Assembly (NCBI RefSeq): GCF_040267705.1 | Contig: NZ_CP158374.1 | Location: 3,224,001-3,288,000, forward strand | Origin: Agromyces sp. G08B096 | GTDB lineage: Bacteria > Actinomycetota > Actinomycetes > Actinomycetales > Microbacteriaceae | Length of the DNA stretch: 64,000 nt | Reading direction: 5' to 3' | In this document: positions 7,613-15,030 of the stretch, piece by piece | Numbering within the stretch: position 1 is the stretch's first letter | How the letters are laid out: each line of letters starts with the position of its first letter | Position numbers and translations under genes: made by a program | Notes under the pieces: generated by a model | Database searches by the model: none | What the model was told of the DNA's origin: nothing | What the model saw: the letters and a program-made list of their open reading frames with translations, nothing else

Positions 7613-8017
7613 CTACGTGAGCCCGTTGTTTCGGAGGATGAGATCTATGCCGGAGGCCAGCTCGGCGACGACGCGGCCCTGGGAGCGCTTGAGAGCGTCG
7701 GTGAGGAACGGCTGGGCTCGGTTGCCTCGGTGCGGGTCGCCGTAGTGGACGACGCCGGCGTGGGCGCCCCGGCTGCGGTAGCCGGCGCGGACGACGGCTT
7801 TGGTTTTGCCCTTGCCGGCGCGGAGGGTGCCGGCGAGCTCGCCCGAGTTGCGGGGCGGGCGGGCGTTGGTGATGACGATGGTTCCCAGGCGGTGCATCAG
7901 CTCGGACATTTCGCTGAGGTCGGAGCCGGCTGCCCGGAGCTTTCGATTCACCTCGGCCACGCCTTCCACCAGGACGGTTCCGCCCTGGTGGAAGGCGCTG
8001 CCTGCCTGGGTGGCCAT
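7613..8017 (-). CDS. HK97 gp10-like tail/connector component
   Basis: 134 residues, rich in Arg and Gly, with the core VIVITNARPPRNSGELAGTL (in part) and RAGYRSRGAHAGVVHYGDPH that recalls HK97 gp10-type tail-completion proteins (basic, with the motif of a loop before a hydrophobic strand). Its start overlaps the stop of the major tail gene (TAATG). Gp10-type genes usually precede the major tail gene; here the gene follows it, so it may be a different minor tail protein. Confidence 0.6.
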   Translation of the reverse strand: MATQAGSAFHQGGTVLVEGVAEVNRKLRAAGSDLSEMSELMHRLGTIVITNARPPRNSGELAGTLRAGKGKTKAVVRAGYRSRGAHAGVVHYGDPHRGNRAQPFLTDALKRSQGRVVAELASGIDLILRNNGLT

Positions 8018-8454
8018 TACGGGGTGCCGTCGTCCAGGACGGGCTCGCCGTCGATCTTGAACTCGAACTCGAACGAGAACGCCGAGGTGGGCGAGGTCGA
8101 GGCTTCGCCGCCGATGGTCGGCTTGGGGCCGATGGTGAGTGTGCCCACCAGGTGGGGCTCGTTGGCGGTCGGGGCGGCGTTGCCGTGGGGCGCGACCGTG
8201 TACGGGACTTCCGTCTGGCCGGTGTTCTCCCAGACGTAGCGCCAGAACGAGACCGTGGCGGTGGACTGCGTGGCCGAGCCTCGCAGGTAGAACTGGCGGG
8301 CACCGCCCGAGGCGGCGTCCTCGAACGTCACCACGTCCGAGTCGGCCTCCTCGTTCTCGATCGAGTACGAGATCAGGTCGGCGGACTGGTCGGTCCCCGG
8401 CGTGCCGAGGGTGAGGACGGGCTTCTTGTTGCCCCTGATGCGAGGTGAACCCAT
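8017..8454 (-). CDS. Major tail protein
   Basis: 145 residues, mostly beta: VLTLGTPGTDQSADLISYSI at the N-terminus, a middle sheet (TATVSFWRYVWENTGQTEVPYTV, in part) and the C-terminal strand FSFEFEFKIDGEPVLDDGTP. These features and its position between the tail terminator and the chaperones fit a siphovirus tail-tube subunit. The ribosome binding site CAAGGAG lies 6 bases before the start, as expected for a highly translated gene. Confidence 0.82.
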   Translation of the reverse strand: MGSPRIRGNKKPVLTLGTPGTDQSADLISYSIENEEADSDVVTFEDAASGGARQFYLRGSATQSTATVSFWRYVWENTGQTEVPYTVAPHGNAAPTANEPHLVGTLTIGPKPTIGGEASTSPTSAFSFEFEFKIDGEPVLDDGTP

Positions 8455-8455
8455 T

Positions 8456-8836
8456 TCATGCTCCTTGGGTGAAGGTCACGGGTGTCGTGACGGTGATGGC
8501 GGTGACGAGGCCCTGGGCGTTGTTGAACGCCATGGCGTAGGGCTGGCTGACCTGTTCGACCAGCCAGCCGTCCGCCTCCAGCGCGGCCTGGGCGGACTCG
8601 ATCAGCTCGTCCAGAGCTGACGTTTCGGAGTCGTTGTCCCCGGTCTGGGTGCAGACGACGACCTCGAATCGGACGGTTCGCTCGCCGAGCGTCGGCCCCG
8701 ATTCGATGTAGGGCGAGCCGGCCATGACGAACACGCCGGGAAGGGCCATGCGGCCGGGGACGTGGGTGTAGAGGTTGAGGTCGAGGCCGGCCAGCGCGTC
8801 AACCAATTCCTGACGGAGGGTGCCGAGCTGGCTCAT
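8456..8836 (-). CDS. Tail terminator protein
   Basis: 126 residues with the alpha/beta layout of HK97 gp10/lambda gpU-like terminators: N-terminal helix (LGTLRQELVDALAGL), strands VFVMAGSPYIE and TVRFEVVVCTQT, a helix (ALDELIESAQAALEADG) and C-terminal strands (VTAITVTTPVTF). It caps the tail tube and contacts the connector. It lies between connector and major tail genes; the start overlaps the connector stop (ATGA). Confidence 0.78.
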   Translation of the reverse strand: MSQLGTLRQELVDALAGLDLNLYTHVPGRMALPGVFVMAGSPYIESGPTLGERTVRFEVVVCTQTGDNDSETSALDELIESAQAALEADGWLVEQVSQPYAMAFNNAQGLVTAITVTTPVTFTQGA

Positions 8837-9162
8837 GCGAACCCCAGCGGCAGGTAGGGCTGGAGGATCGGGTAGGCGCCGACCATCGGGTCACGGGCGA
8901 CCCGGATGGCGGACCCGTCCGGCCCGGCGAACTGCGAGATGCCGTTCGGGGCCGCGCGGCGGTTGAACAGCTCAGAGCCGACCTCGATGGTCGCCCGGTC
9001 GAGCACCGCCTGGGGAACCGTGGCAGCGCCGACGTAGGCGACGACCAGGGCCTCCGCCTCGGTCAGGCTCGCCTCGATGAACTCCTGGTCGGTGGTCGAG
9101 ACCTGGGCGGCCCCGGACTTGACGTAGGAGGTGAGGCGGGCGATCAGCTCGGCGGAGGCCAT
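8833..9162 (-). CDS. Head-tail connector (adaptor) protein
   Basis: 109 residues, mainly helical at the N-terminus (AELIARLTSYVKSGAAQVS, FIEASLTEAEALVVAYVG), then a DRATIEVGSELFNRR helix typical of HK97 gp6-like adaptors, and a Pro/Gly-rich C-terminus. It follows the capsid gene by 5 bases and should bind the portal ring to make the head-tail joint. Confidence 0.78.
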   Translation of the reverse strand: MASAELIARLTSYVKSGAAQVSTTDQEFIEASLTEAEALVVAYVGAATVPQAVLDRATIEVGSELFNRRAAPNGISQFAGPDGSAIRVARDPMVGAYPILQPYLPLGFA

Positions 9163-9167
9163 GGCGA

Positions 9168-10757
9168 TCAGGCCGCCGCGAGCTTGACGGGGACGACGAG
9201 CTGGGGCACCTCGGCCGCGACGGCGCCGTAGCGGTAGACGCTGAAGTCCTTGGACAGGTTGATGATGTTCTCGTCCTGGAGCGAGACCAGGCCGCTGTCG
9301 TACTGACGGATGGCGCGGCCGTTGACGAACACCGCCTTGTCGCCGGCCTGGCCGGGGTCGAGGTAGACGGGCAGGCCGGCCAGGTTGCCGGTGAGGCCGG
9401 GGAGGTTGAGCGTGCCGCTCGCGTTCTTCTCGGCGACGGTGAAGACCCGCTCGCCGGCGACGGTCAGCGAGCGGAGCTTCTTGAACACGGTGGCGGACAC
9501 GATGAGCGCCTCGGGGCTCGCGTCCTCGCCGTCGTACTTGAGCGCGGCGTCGATCAGGGCGTCCTCCCAGTTGCCGGCGACCGAGGCGGCGAGGGTGGCG
9601 CCGAGCAGGACGACGCCTGCGTTGGCGGCGATGCCCTCGCGGGCGGCGACGAGCGTGCCGAACGCCGAGCGCAGGACGGCCTTCTTGCGGGCGCCGGCGG
9701 CGAGGGCGAGCGCCTCCAGCGAGCGGTTGAGCAGCGGCATCGTGGAGCGCTCGATGGCCTGGCGGGTGAGCTGGGTGTAGCCGCCGAAGGTCTCGACCGG
9801 GGCGGTCTGGGTCGTCAGGGTGACCTTGCCGTAGGCGAGGTCGTCGCCCTCATTGGCCTGCTTCTCGACCTTGACGGTGTTGCTGGCCAGCTCGCCGTAT
9901 TCGATCGTCATGCCCTGGGCCGGCAGGGTGCCGGTCGAGAACACCTCGGCGAGCACGCCGGACGAGCTGTCGAACAGGCGGGTCAGGTCACCGACCCACT
10001 GGTCCTGCATCGGCGCGTCGGCCGAGGTGCCGCCGGTGTAGGCGCGCTCCTGGGCCTGGTTGTAGCGGTCGATGGTGGACTGGTCGCCGGCGACGATGGC
10101 GCGGAGCACCTCGCCGGCCGAGCGGGTGTCGATCTCGGGGGCGTCGTCGCGCTGCTGGCCGAGCGCGAACCGGCGCTCCAGCTCCTGCACGGTGTCGGCG
10201 AGTTCGCGGACGTCGATCTCGGGCTCTTCGGTGACTGCGGGCATGGTGTTCTCTCTCTCCTGGGTGGTGGCGGCGGGGATGGCCTCGCGGACGCTCGTGA
10301 CGACGGCGCCCTCGTAGGCGGGGAACGGCACGAGGCTGACCTCGTAGACCTGGGCACGCTTGTGCGTGATGTGGGGCACGTCGCCGGACTCGTCCACCTC
10401 GTACTGGTCGAAGCGGAAGCCGACCGAGTGCCGGGTGAGCACGCCGTCGCGGGCGAGCGTGAGCGCGTCGTCGCCGGCGCGCGTGTTCGACACGAGGGCG
10501 GTGATCTCCCAGCCCTCTTCGGTGTCGCGGTGCGAGGTGATCCGGCCGATCGGCTCGCCGTGCCGGTAGAGGTAGAGCGCGCCGTCCGAGTCCTGGATCG
10601 CGCCGCGCTCGAACTCTTCGGTGAACCAGCCGCCGATATCGGCTCGCTGGCCCCAGGGCACGGCGATGCCGGTGATCTCGCGGCGCTCGGTGTCGGCCGA
10701 CCGGATGGTCAGCTCGCGGGTCGCGTGCTCGGCGAGCAGCGCGGCGTAGTCGGTCAT
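9168..10757 (-). CDS. Capsid maturation protease fused to major capsid protein
   Basis: 529 residues in one open frame. Residues 1-165 match a HK97-type (U35) prohead protease: ERREITGIAVPWGQ, the His in LTRHSVGFRF, and EVSLVPFPAYEG. Residues 172-230 form an acidic coiled coil like the HK97 delta (scaffold) domain, and the rest is a HK97-fold capsid protein (VKVEKQANEGDDLAYGKVTL, LPGLTGNLAGLPVYLDPGQA). An ATG at 10244 (Met172), 11 bases after GGAG, could also give free capsid protein of 358 residues. Start overlaps the portal stop (ATGA). In-frame continuation above 10757 is a shadow of the portal gene. Confidence 0.88.
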   Translation of the reverse strand: MTDYAALLAEHATRELTIRSADTERREITGIAVPWGQRADIGGWFTEEFERGAIQDSDGALYLYRHGEPIGRITSHRDTEEGWEITALVSNTRAGDDALTLARDGVLTRHSVGFRFDQYEVDESGDVPHITHKRAQVYEVSLVPFPAYEGAVVTSVREAIPAATTQERENTMPAVTEEPEIDVRELADTVQELERRFALGQQRDDAPEIDTRSAGEVLRAIVAGDQSTIDRYNQAQERAYTGGTSADAPMQDQWVGDLTRLFDSSSGVLAEVFSTGTLPAQGMTIEYGELASNTVKVEKQANEGDDLAYGKVTLTTQTAPVETFGGYTQLTRQAIERSTMPLLNRSLEALALAAGARKKAVLRSAFGTLVAAREGIAANAGVVLLGATLAASVAGNWEDALIDAALKYDGEDASPEALIVSATVFKKLRSLTVAGERVFTVAEKNASGTLNLPGLTGNLAGLPVYLDPGQAGDKAVFVNGRAIRQYDSGLVSLQDENIINLSKDFSVYRYGAVAAEVPQLVVPVKLAAA

Positions 10758-11914
10758 GCGGTGGCCTCCTGGGTGGTCGGGGCGGTCTCGGGGAGCGGGC
10801 CGAGGTTCTCGATCTCGCGGACCTCGGCGACGGTCATGAAGCCGGCCTCCAGGGCGACCTTGTGCGCGTTGTAGCGGGTGGTCGTGTCCGAGCGGAGCAG
10901 CGCTTCGACGTTGAACTTGGCCGAGGTGCCGCGCGGCAGCAGCTCGGTCAGCGCGTCCTCGATCTCGACCAGGTAGGACATGAGGGCGAACCGGATGTAG
11001 CCCAGCCAGTCCTGTTCGACGTTGGCGTAGGTCTGGGTCGAGCCCTCGATCGAGGCGAGCATGAGCGAGGCCGGCACGCCGAAGAGGCGGGCGATCTGGG
11101 TGACGGTGAACTTCTGCGATTCGAGGAACTGGGCGTCCGCCGGCGAGAGGAAAATCTGCTGGTATGCGAGGCCGGCGCCGAGCACGGCGACGCCCTTGCG
11201 AGCGCCTTGGCTCTCGTTCCACTGAGCCTTGGCCTGCTTGGCCACCTCGGCGGTGAGGTGCTGGTCGGATTTGAGCACGCCGTTCGGGACGCCGGAGTCC
11301 TCGAACCAGTTGGAGCTGTAGTCGCGGAGGTCGAGGGCGCCGCGCAGCTCGACCTGGGCGGCCTGGATCGGGCCGAGGCCCTTGAGCGAGCCGGGGACGC
11401 GGAGCAGGCTGAGGTGCTGCACCTCGTGAGGCTTGAACCGGGTGGTGCCGGCGCCGCGCCGGTAGTCGTAGCCGATGAGCTTGCCGGCGGCGTCGGCGAC
11501 GGGCTCGCAGTCGAGCGGGTTGAGCACGGCGACGTTCTGCACCTGGCCGAACGAGTCGAGCGTCTTGCGCCAGTAGGCGTTGCCGGAGCAGGCGAGGGAC
11601 ACGACGCTCTGTTCGATGAACGCCGAGCGGCTGACGCCGAGGTCGGGCCGGCGGATGAGCGCCGGGGTGCGCTTGACGAGCTTGCCGTCGCGCTCGGCGC
11701 CGAGCGAGAGCTGCTTGGCCGAGATCGCGTGAATCTGGATCGCGCGGTAGACCATCGAGATCGAGAACGCGTCGCCGGTCGTGACGGCGCGCGGCGCGGC
11801 AGTGCGGGCCGGCGGCGTGGTCGCGGTGCTCGGGTCCGAGGGCGGGGCGGTCTCTTCGCGGGTCGCGGGCTCGGCCGGAATCGGGCCGAGCAGCCAATCA
11901 GCGAACCGCCCCAT
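10754..11914 (-). CDS. Portal protein, HK97 family
   Basis: 386 residues. After a Pro/Thr-rich leader (to about 45), the conserved portal core begins (DAFSISMVYRAIQIHAISAK), with NPLDCEPV, the GLGPIQAAQVELRGALDLRD helix region, SNWFEDSGVPNGVLKSD and the wing/crown helix FLESQKFTVTQIARLFGVPA. It forms the dodecameric DNA gate at one capsid vertex and docks the terminase. The ribosome binding site GGAAGG is inside a strong hairpin just upstream, which suggests controlled translation. Confidence 0.93.
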   Translation of the reverse strand: MGRFADWLLGPIPAEPATREETAPPSDPSTATTPPARTAAPRAVTTGDAFSISMVYRAIQIHAISAKQLSLGAERDGKLVKRTPALIRRPDLGVSRSAFIEQSVVSLACSGNAYWRKTLDSFGQVQNVAVLNPLDCEPVADAAGKLIGYDYRRGAGTTRFKPHEVQHLSLLRVPGSLKGLGPIQAAQVELRGALDLRDYSSNWFEDSGVPNGVLKSDQHLTAEVAKQAKAQWNESQGARKGVAVLGAGLAYQQIFLSPADAQFLESQKFTVTQIARLFGVPASLMLASIEGSTQTYANVEQDWLGYIRFALMSYLVEIEDALTELLPRGTSAKFNVEALLRSDTTTRYNAHKVALEAGFMTVAEVREIENLGPLPETAPTTQEATA

Positions 11915-11956
11915 GAGACTGCCTTCCGTCGTGGTGATCGAACGGAAGGCAGTCTC
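11915..11956 (-). promoter_or_regulatory. 15-bp hairpin covering the portal ribosome binding site
   Basis: Perfect 15-bp arms GAGACTGCCTTCCGT (11915-11929) and ACGGAAGGCAGTCTC (11942-11956) flank a 12-base loop. On the minus strand the 3' arm contains GGAAGG, spaced 8 bases from the portal ATG at 11914, so folding would hide the ribosome binding site. It may also work as a partial terminator after the terminase gene. Confidence 0.75.
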
Positions 11957-11969
11957 GGAGTTCCAAAAT

Positions 11970-13463
11970 TTAGAACACCTGCAGCGTGTCGTCGGTCTGC
12001 GTTTCTGCGGCCAACACGCCGAGAGCGAGGGCCATGATGCCGTCGATCTCGATGGACGAGTCCTTGCGGCTGATCCTGAACCCGTCGCCGACGTTCTTGC
12101 GGACGGTGCGGGGCGCCTGGAGGTTCAGCAGCTCGGAGCCGTCGTGCTCCAGGTCGCCGGTCGCGAGCTTCGCGTAGAGCAGCGCCGAGCCGTTCATCAC
12201 GTCGCCCTGGCTCGCGCCCCAGACGGGCAGGCCGCGCTTCTTGAGTTCGTTGCCGAGATCCTTGAGCGCGTACCAGTCCATGGCGAACGTGAGCGGCTGA
12301 TGGCGGGCGAGATCGACGCACACGTTGACGAGCTGACTGAGCGAGGGTTTCGCGATCGAGGCGACCAGCTCGGCCGAGGTCGTGTCGCCGTGCTTGATCG
12401 TCGCGACGATCGCGGCGAATCCCCAATCGGGCGTGCGGTCGATCGTGAAGATCGGCCGGCCGGCGGGGAACTCATCGGCCTTGCGCTTGCGGCTGGCCCA
12501 GAGCGTGGCGGTGATGAATGCGTTGGTCGAGGCGGTGAAGCGGTTGAGGCGGTAGCGGATCACGTCGGCCTCGGGCATCCCTCGAACGTCGCTGATCGCG
12601 GTCTCCAGGTCGAGCCGGCCGCATGCGAGACCGGGCGAGGCGGCGATGAGGTAGCGGCCGAGGGTCTCGTCGTCCTCGGGGACTCGCGCCTCGGGCGCCT
12701 CCCAGATGAAGTAGCCGAAGCGCTCGGGGGCGTCCTCGGCCAGCTCGTAGAGGTCGATCAGCAGCTCGGAGTTCTCGTCGCCGGCGGTCGTGAGCCCGAT
12801 GACGATGCCGTTGCGGCGGGCGGCGGTGCCGTTCACCATGTCCGACCACAGCTCGCGCTTGGTGATGTGCAGCTCGTCGGCGAGGCCAACGGTGAGGTCG
12901 AGGCCCTGGACGGCAGCGGACTTGGACGGCTTGATCTCGTAGCGCCCGCCGTCCACGGACTGGATGCCTCGGGTGTCGGTGAGCCGCTTGAACTTCGCGG
13001 CCAGGCGCTTGTTGCCTCGGATGACGGCGAGCAGTCGGGCGTAGATGATGCGGGCCTGTTCGGCGGACGAGGCGATGCCGATGACGAGGGCGCCGGCCTC
13101 GCGGACGAGCCCGTAGAGGCCGAAGATCGCACCCAGGACGCTCTTGCCGTTCTGGCGGCTGACGCTCACGAGCACCTGGCGGTAGCGGAGTTCGCCGGCG
13201 CGCGGGTGGCCCTCGGGGTACACCTCCAGGGCGGCGATGATGAGCCAGCGCTGCCACACGTCGAGCTGGATCGGGCTGCCGTCCGGGAGCTTCCAAACCT
13301 TATCGACCAGGCGGAGCAGCCAGTAGCCGTGCGAGGGGAAGCTGTCGGGGTTGCCGACCCAATCGAATCCATCGTCGGGGCTGACGCCGAGGGGCAGCGA
13401 GAACCGCGCCGGCAGCCAGAGCGGTCGCTCAGGCGCCGGCGCGGCGGGCGTCAGGACGGTCAC
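11970..13463 (-). CDS. Terminase large subunit
   Basis: 497 residues. The ATPase domain has a Walker A-like SRQNGKS at 102-108 and Walker B VGLADE (D196, E197), followed by the coupling segment LTTAGDEN. The C-terminal nuclease domain starts near residue 340 with the acidic FTIDRTPDWGFAAIVA and ends with DGIMALALGVLAAE, whose Asp is a typical metal ligand. It packages DNA through the portal. The start codon overlaps the small subunit stop (GTGA/ATGA style), placing both in one operon. Confidence 0.95.
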   Translation of the reverse strand: MTVLTPAAPAPERPLWLPARFSLPLGVSPDDGFDWVGNPDSFPSHGYWLLRLVDKVWKLPDGSPIQLDVWQRWLIIAALEVYPEGHPRAGELRYRQVLVSVSRQNGKSVLGAIFGLYGLVREAGALVIGIASSAEQARIIYARLLAVIRGNKRLAAKFKRLTDTRGIQSVDGGRYEIKPSKSAAVQGLDLTVGLADELHITKRELWSDMVNGTAARRNGIVIGLTTAGDENSELLIDLYELAEDAPERFGYFIWEAPEARVPEDDETLGRYLIAASPGLACGRLDLETAISDVRGMPEADVIRYRLNRFTASTNAFITATLWASRKRKADEFPAGRPIFTIDRTPDWGFAAIVATIKHGDTTSAELVASIAKPSLSQLVNVCVDLARHQPLTFAMDWYALKDLGNELKKRGLPVWGASQGDVMNGSALLYAKLATGDLEHDGSELLNLQAPRTVRKNVGDGFRISRKDSSIEIDGIMALALGVLAAETQTDDTLQVF

Positions 13464-13789
13464 GAGTTGCGGGCCTCGTCCAGGATGCCGTCAACCTCGT
13501 CGTCGTCGTCGCCGTCGAGCGCCGGCGCCTGGTTGCGGAGATCGCGGAAGGCCACGCCGAACTGGGAGACCATGGCGGCGGTGACGCGCTGGTCGAGTTG
13601 GCGGGCGAGGGCTCGGAGGGTCACCAGGGCCGGCTTGTGCTGGGGTCCCAGCCAGTCGCTCGCGTCGATGAACTCGCGCACGGCGCCCACGAACGAATCG
13701 TCGGCGTCGTCGGTCGCTTTCCGGTCGAGATCGGCGTCAATCTGGGCATCCACGAGGGCGTCGATCGGCCCCTGGTTTGCTCCGCTCAT
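13460..13789 (-). CDS. Putative terminase small subunit
   Basis: 109 residues. The acidic N-terminus is followed by helices (FVGAVREFIDASDWLGPQHK, PALVTLRALARQLDQRV, MVSQFGVAFRDLRNQAP) and a very acidic C-terminus (DGDDDDEVDGILDEARNS). Size, helical content and direct overlap with the large terminase gene fit a small subunit that recognises the packaging site. No clear helix-turn-helix is visible, so the assignment relies mainly on position. Confidence 0.72.
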   Translation of the reverse strand: MSGANQGPIDALVDAQIDADLDRKATDDADDSFVGAVREFIDASDWLGPQHKPALVTLRALARQLDQRVTAAMVSQFGVAFRDLRNQAPALDGDDDDEVDGILDEARNS

Positions 13790-13886
13790 CTGCTGTTCCT
13801 TCGGTCTGAAATGTTTGGGGACTGTGCGTGAAAATCGGGACTGGGGGCGGGGTGCGGGAGGTGCCGGCCAGGAAACCGGCCGGCCA

Positions 13887-14138
13887 TCAGACCTGGCTCA
13901 GCCATCGGCGGTTGAACCAGGTGATGCGAGCCCCGAGCCGATTGCCCTTCCGGCTGTTGCACGGCTTGCACGAGGCCACGAGGTTCAGCAGCTCGTCCTT
14001 GCCCCCGGCCTCCTTCGGGATGATGTGGTCGGCCTCGGTTGCCTCGCCTCCGCAGTACGCGCAGATGTGCTGATCGCGCTCCAGCACCTGGAGGCGCAGG
14101 GCATCCCACGCGGCGCCTCGGCTCGAATGCTGGCTCAT
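13887..14138 (-). CDS. HNH endonuclease
   Basis: 83 residues. The HNH fold is evident: CAYCG (C26, C29), ADHIIPKEAGG with D37-H38, NL at 52-53 and CKPCNSRKG (C57, C60, N61). These zinc and catalytic residues are all present. In siphoviruses an HNH protein next to the terminase is often needed for cos cleavage or packaging. The start is taken at MSQHSS, where ATG overlaps the upstream stop; an extension to 14219 is a shadow. Confidence 0.88.
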   Translation of the reverse strand: MSQHSSRGAAWDALRLQVLERDQHICAYCGGEATEADHIIPKEAGGKDELLNLVASCKPCNSRKGNRLGARITWFNRRWLSQV

Positions 14139-14410
14139 GCACGGCCGGCCTTCCCGAGGTAGCGCTGCCGGTCGTAGTGCGGGCGGCAGAGCCCACGAGT
14201 CACGCCGTACTCGTTGCACCCTGTCTCGCTACACCTGGGCAGGGCACGCTCTCGCTCGATGAGGCGGTGGGCCGTGGCCTCGGTCTCGGCTCGTGTCTTG
14301 CTGAGGTAGACCCAAGAGGCCCGGCAGATCGAGCAGTAGACGACATGCGAGGCATCCGACGAGTCAACGGTCACGGGAGTCGGGCGCCCGGTCGCCTGGT
14401 GGTTCGCCAC
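14135..14410 (-). CDS. Small zinc-binding phage protein
   Basis: 91 residues with two Cys clusters: CSIC at about 26-29, and C..TGCNEYGVTRGLCRPHY at about 60-78, a pattern of zinc-binding knuckles seen in small phage proteins near HNH genes. Between them lies a helix (SKTRAETEATAHRLIERERA). It overlaps the HNH gene start by 4 bases. Nucleic-acid binding is likely, but the target is unknown. Confidence 0.7.
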   Translation of the reverse strand: MANHQATGRPTPVTVDSSDASHVVYCSICRASWVYLSKTRAETEATAHRLIERERALPRCSETGCNEYGVTRGLCRPHYDRQRYLGKAGRA

Positions 14411-14414
14411 GGTG

Positions 14415-14486
14415 TCAGTCCTCCAGGATGAGCATGGTGATGCCGACGCCGAACATGGCGCCGACGAGCAGAGCGAGCAGGATCAT
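14415..14486 (-). CDS. 23-residue single-span membrane peptide
   Basis: The product reads MILLALLVGAMFGVGITML then ILED, one hydrophobic helix with an acidic end. Its ATG overlaps the stop of the upstream gene (ATGATC), so it is probably made by translational coupling, and only 4 bases separate it from the next gene. Very small membrane peptides of this type are often missed. Function unknown. Confidence 0.55.
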   Translation of the reverse strand: MILLALLVGAMFGVGITMLILED

Positions 14487-14788
14487 CGGCGGGTCCGCTC
14501 GATCGCGGCGCGCCCGGAGTCGAGCCAGGCGATGCCGGCGTCGATGTCCCACCGGCCCGAGGCGACGAGATCGGCAGCCGCGACGGTGTTGCCGGCCGCG
14601 ACGACGAGCAAGCAGGCATCCGTGGTGAGCCGGCCCAGTTCGTCGGCGCGCTCGTGCATGTCGTGGGCGAGCTTGAGCAGGTCGTCGTGGAGCGCGACGA
14701 CGGCGTACTCGGGGCGGGCCGTGCGCTCGGCGCAGGGGCAGGCGGTCGAGGTCTGGACCAGGTGAGGGGCCGGGCTCGGCTTGTGCAT
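14483..14788 (-). CDS. Hypothetical phage early protein
   Basis: 101 residues, largely helical (YAVVALHDDLLKLAHDMHER, ELGRLTTDACLLVVAAGNTV). Residues 14-20 contain ACPCAE. It is part of a tightly overlapping early operon (overlaps at both ends). I recognise no family. Confidence 0.65.
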   Translation of the reverse strand: MHKPSPAPHLVQTSTACPCAERTARPEYAVVALHDDLLKLAHDMHERADELGRLTTDACLLVVAAGNTVAAADLVASGRWDIDAGIAWLDSGRAAIERTRR

Positions 14789-15030
14789 CAGCGGACACCG
14801 CCCGTCATCAGCCAGGCCGCGACAGCGGCCATGCCGATCGCGAGCACGGTGAGGCCGGCGATCGTCAGCACCTGGGCGGCTGCCGTGTCGCGGAAGGTGC
14901 GACGACGGTGAGCCACAGGGCGGACGTGCTCGCGCTCAAAGCCGGTGCTGTGGAGGCCGGCGTGACCGGACTCCAGGACGCACTGGATGGCGGGCACTGC
15001 GGCCGTGAACTTGCTGGTGCATCGGGTCAT
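14788..15030 (-). CDS. Small membrane protein with N-terminal Cys/His cluster
   Basis: 80 residues. The N-terminal part has Cys4, Cys17 and the motif ESGHAGLHS, a pattern that resembles a short metal-binding module in actinophage proteins. The C-terminal part has one hydrophobic helix (VLTIAGLTVLAIGMAAVAAW). The gene overlaps its neighbours by one to four bases. Function unknown. Confidence 0.62.
   Translation of the reverse strand: MTRCTSKFTAAVPAIQCVLESGHAGLHSTGFEREHVRPVAHRRRTFRDTAAAQVLTIAGLTVLAIGMAAVAAWLMTGGVR

Noticed and set aside
10757-11897. In-frame extension of the protease-capsid gene to 909 codons
   Set aside because: The added part is Arg/Pro-rich and antisense-like, overlapping the portal gene in another frame; the ATGA overlap gives a convincing start at 10757.
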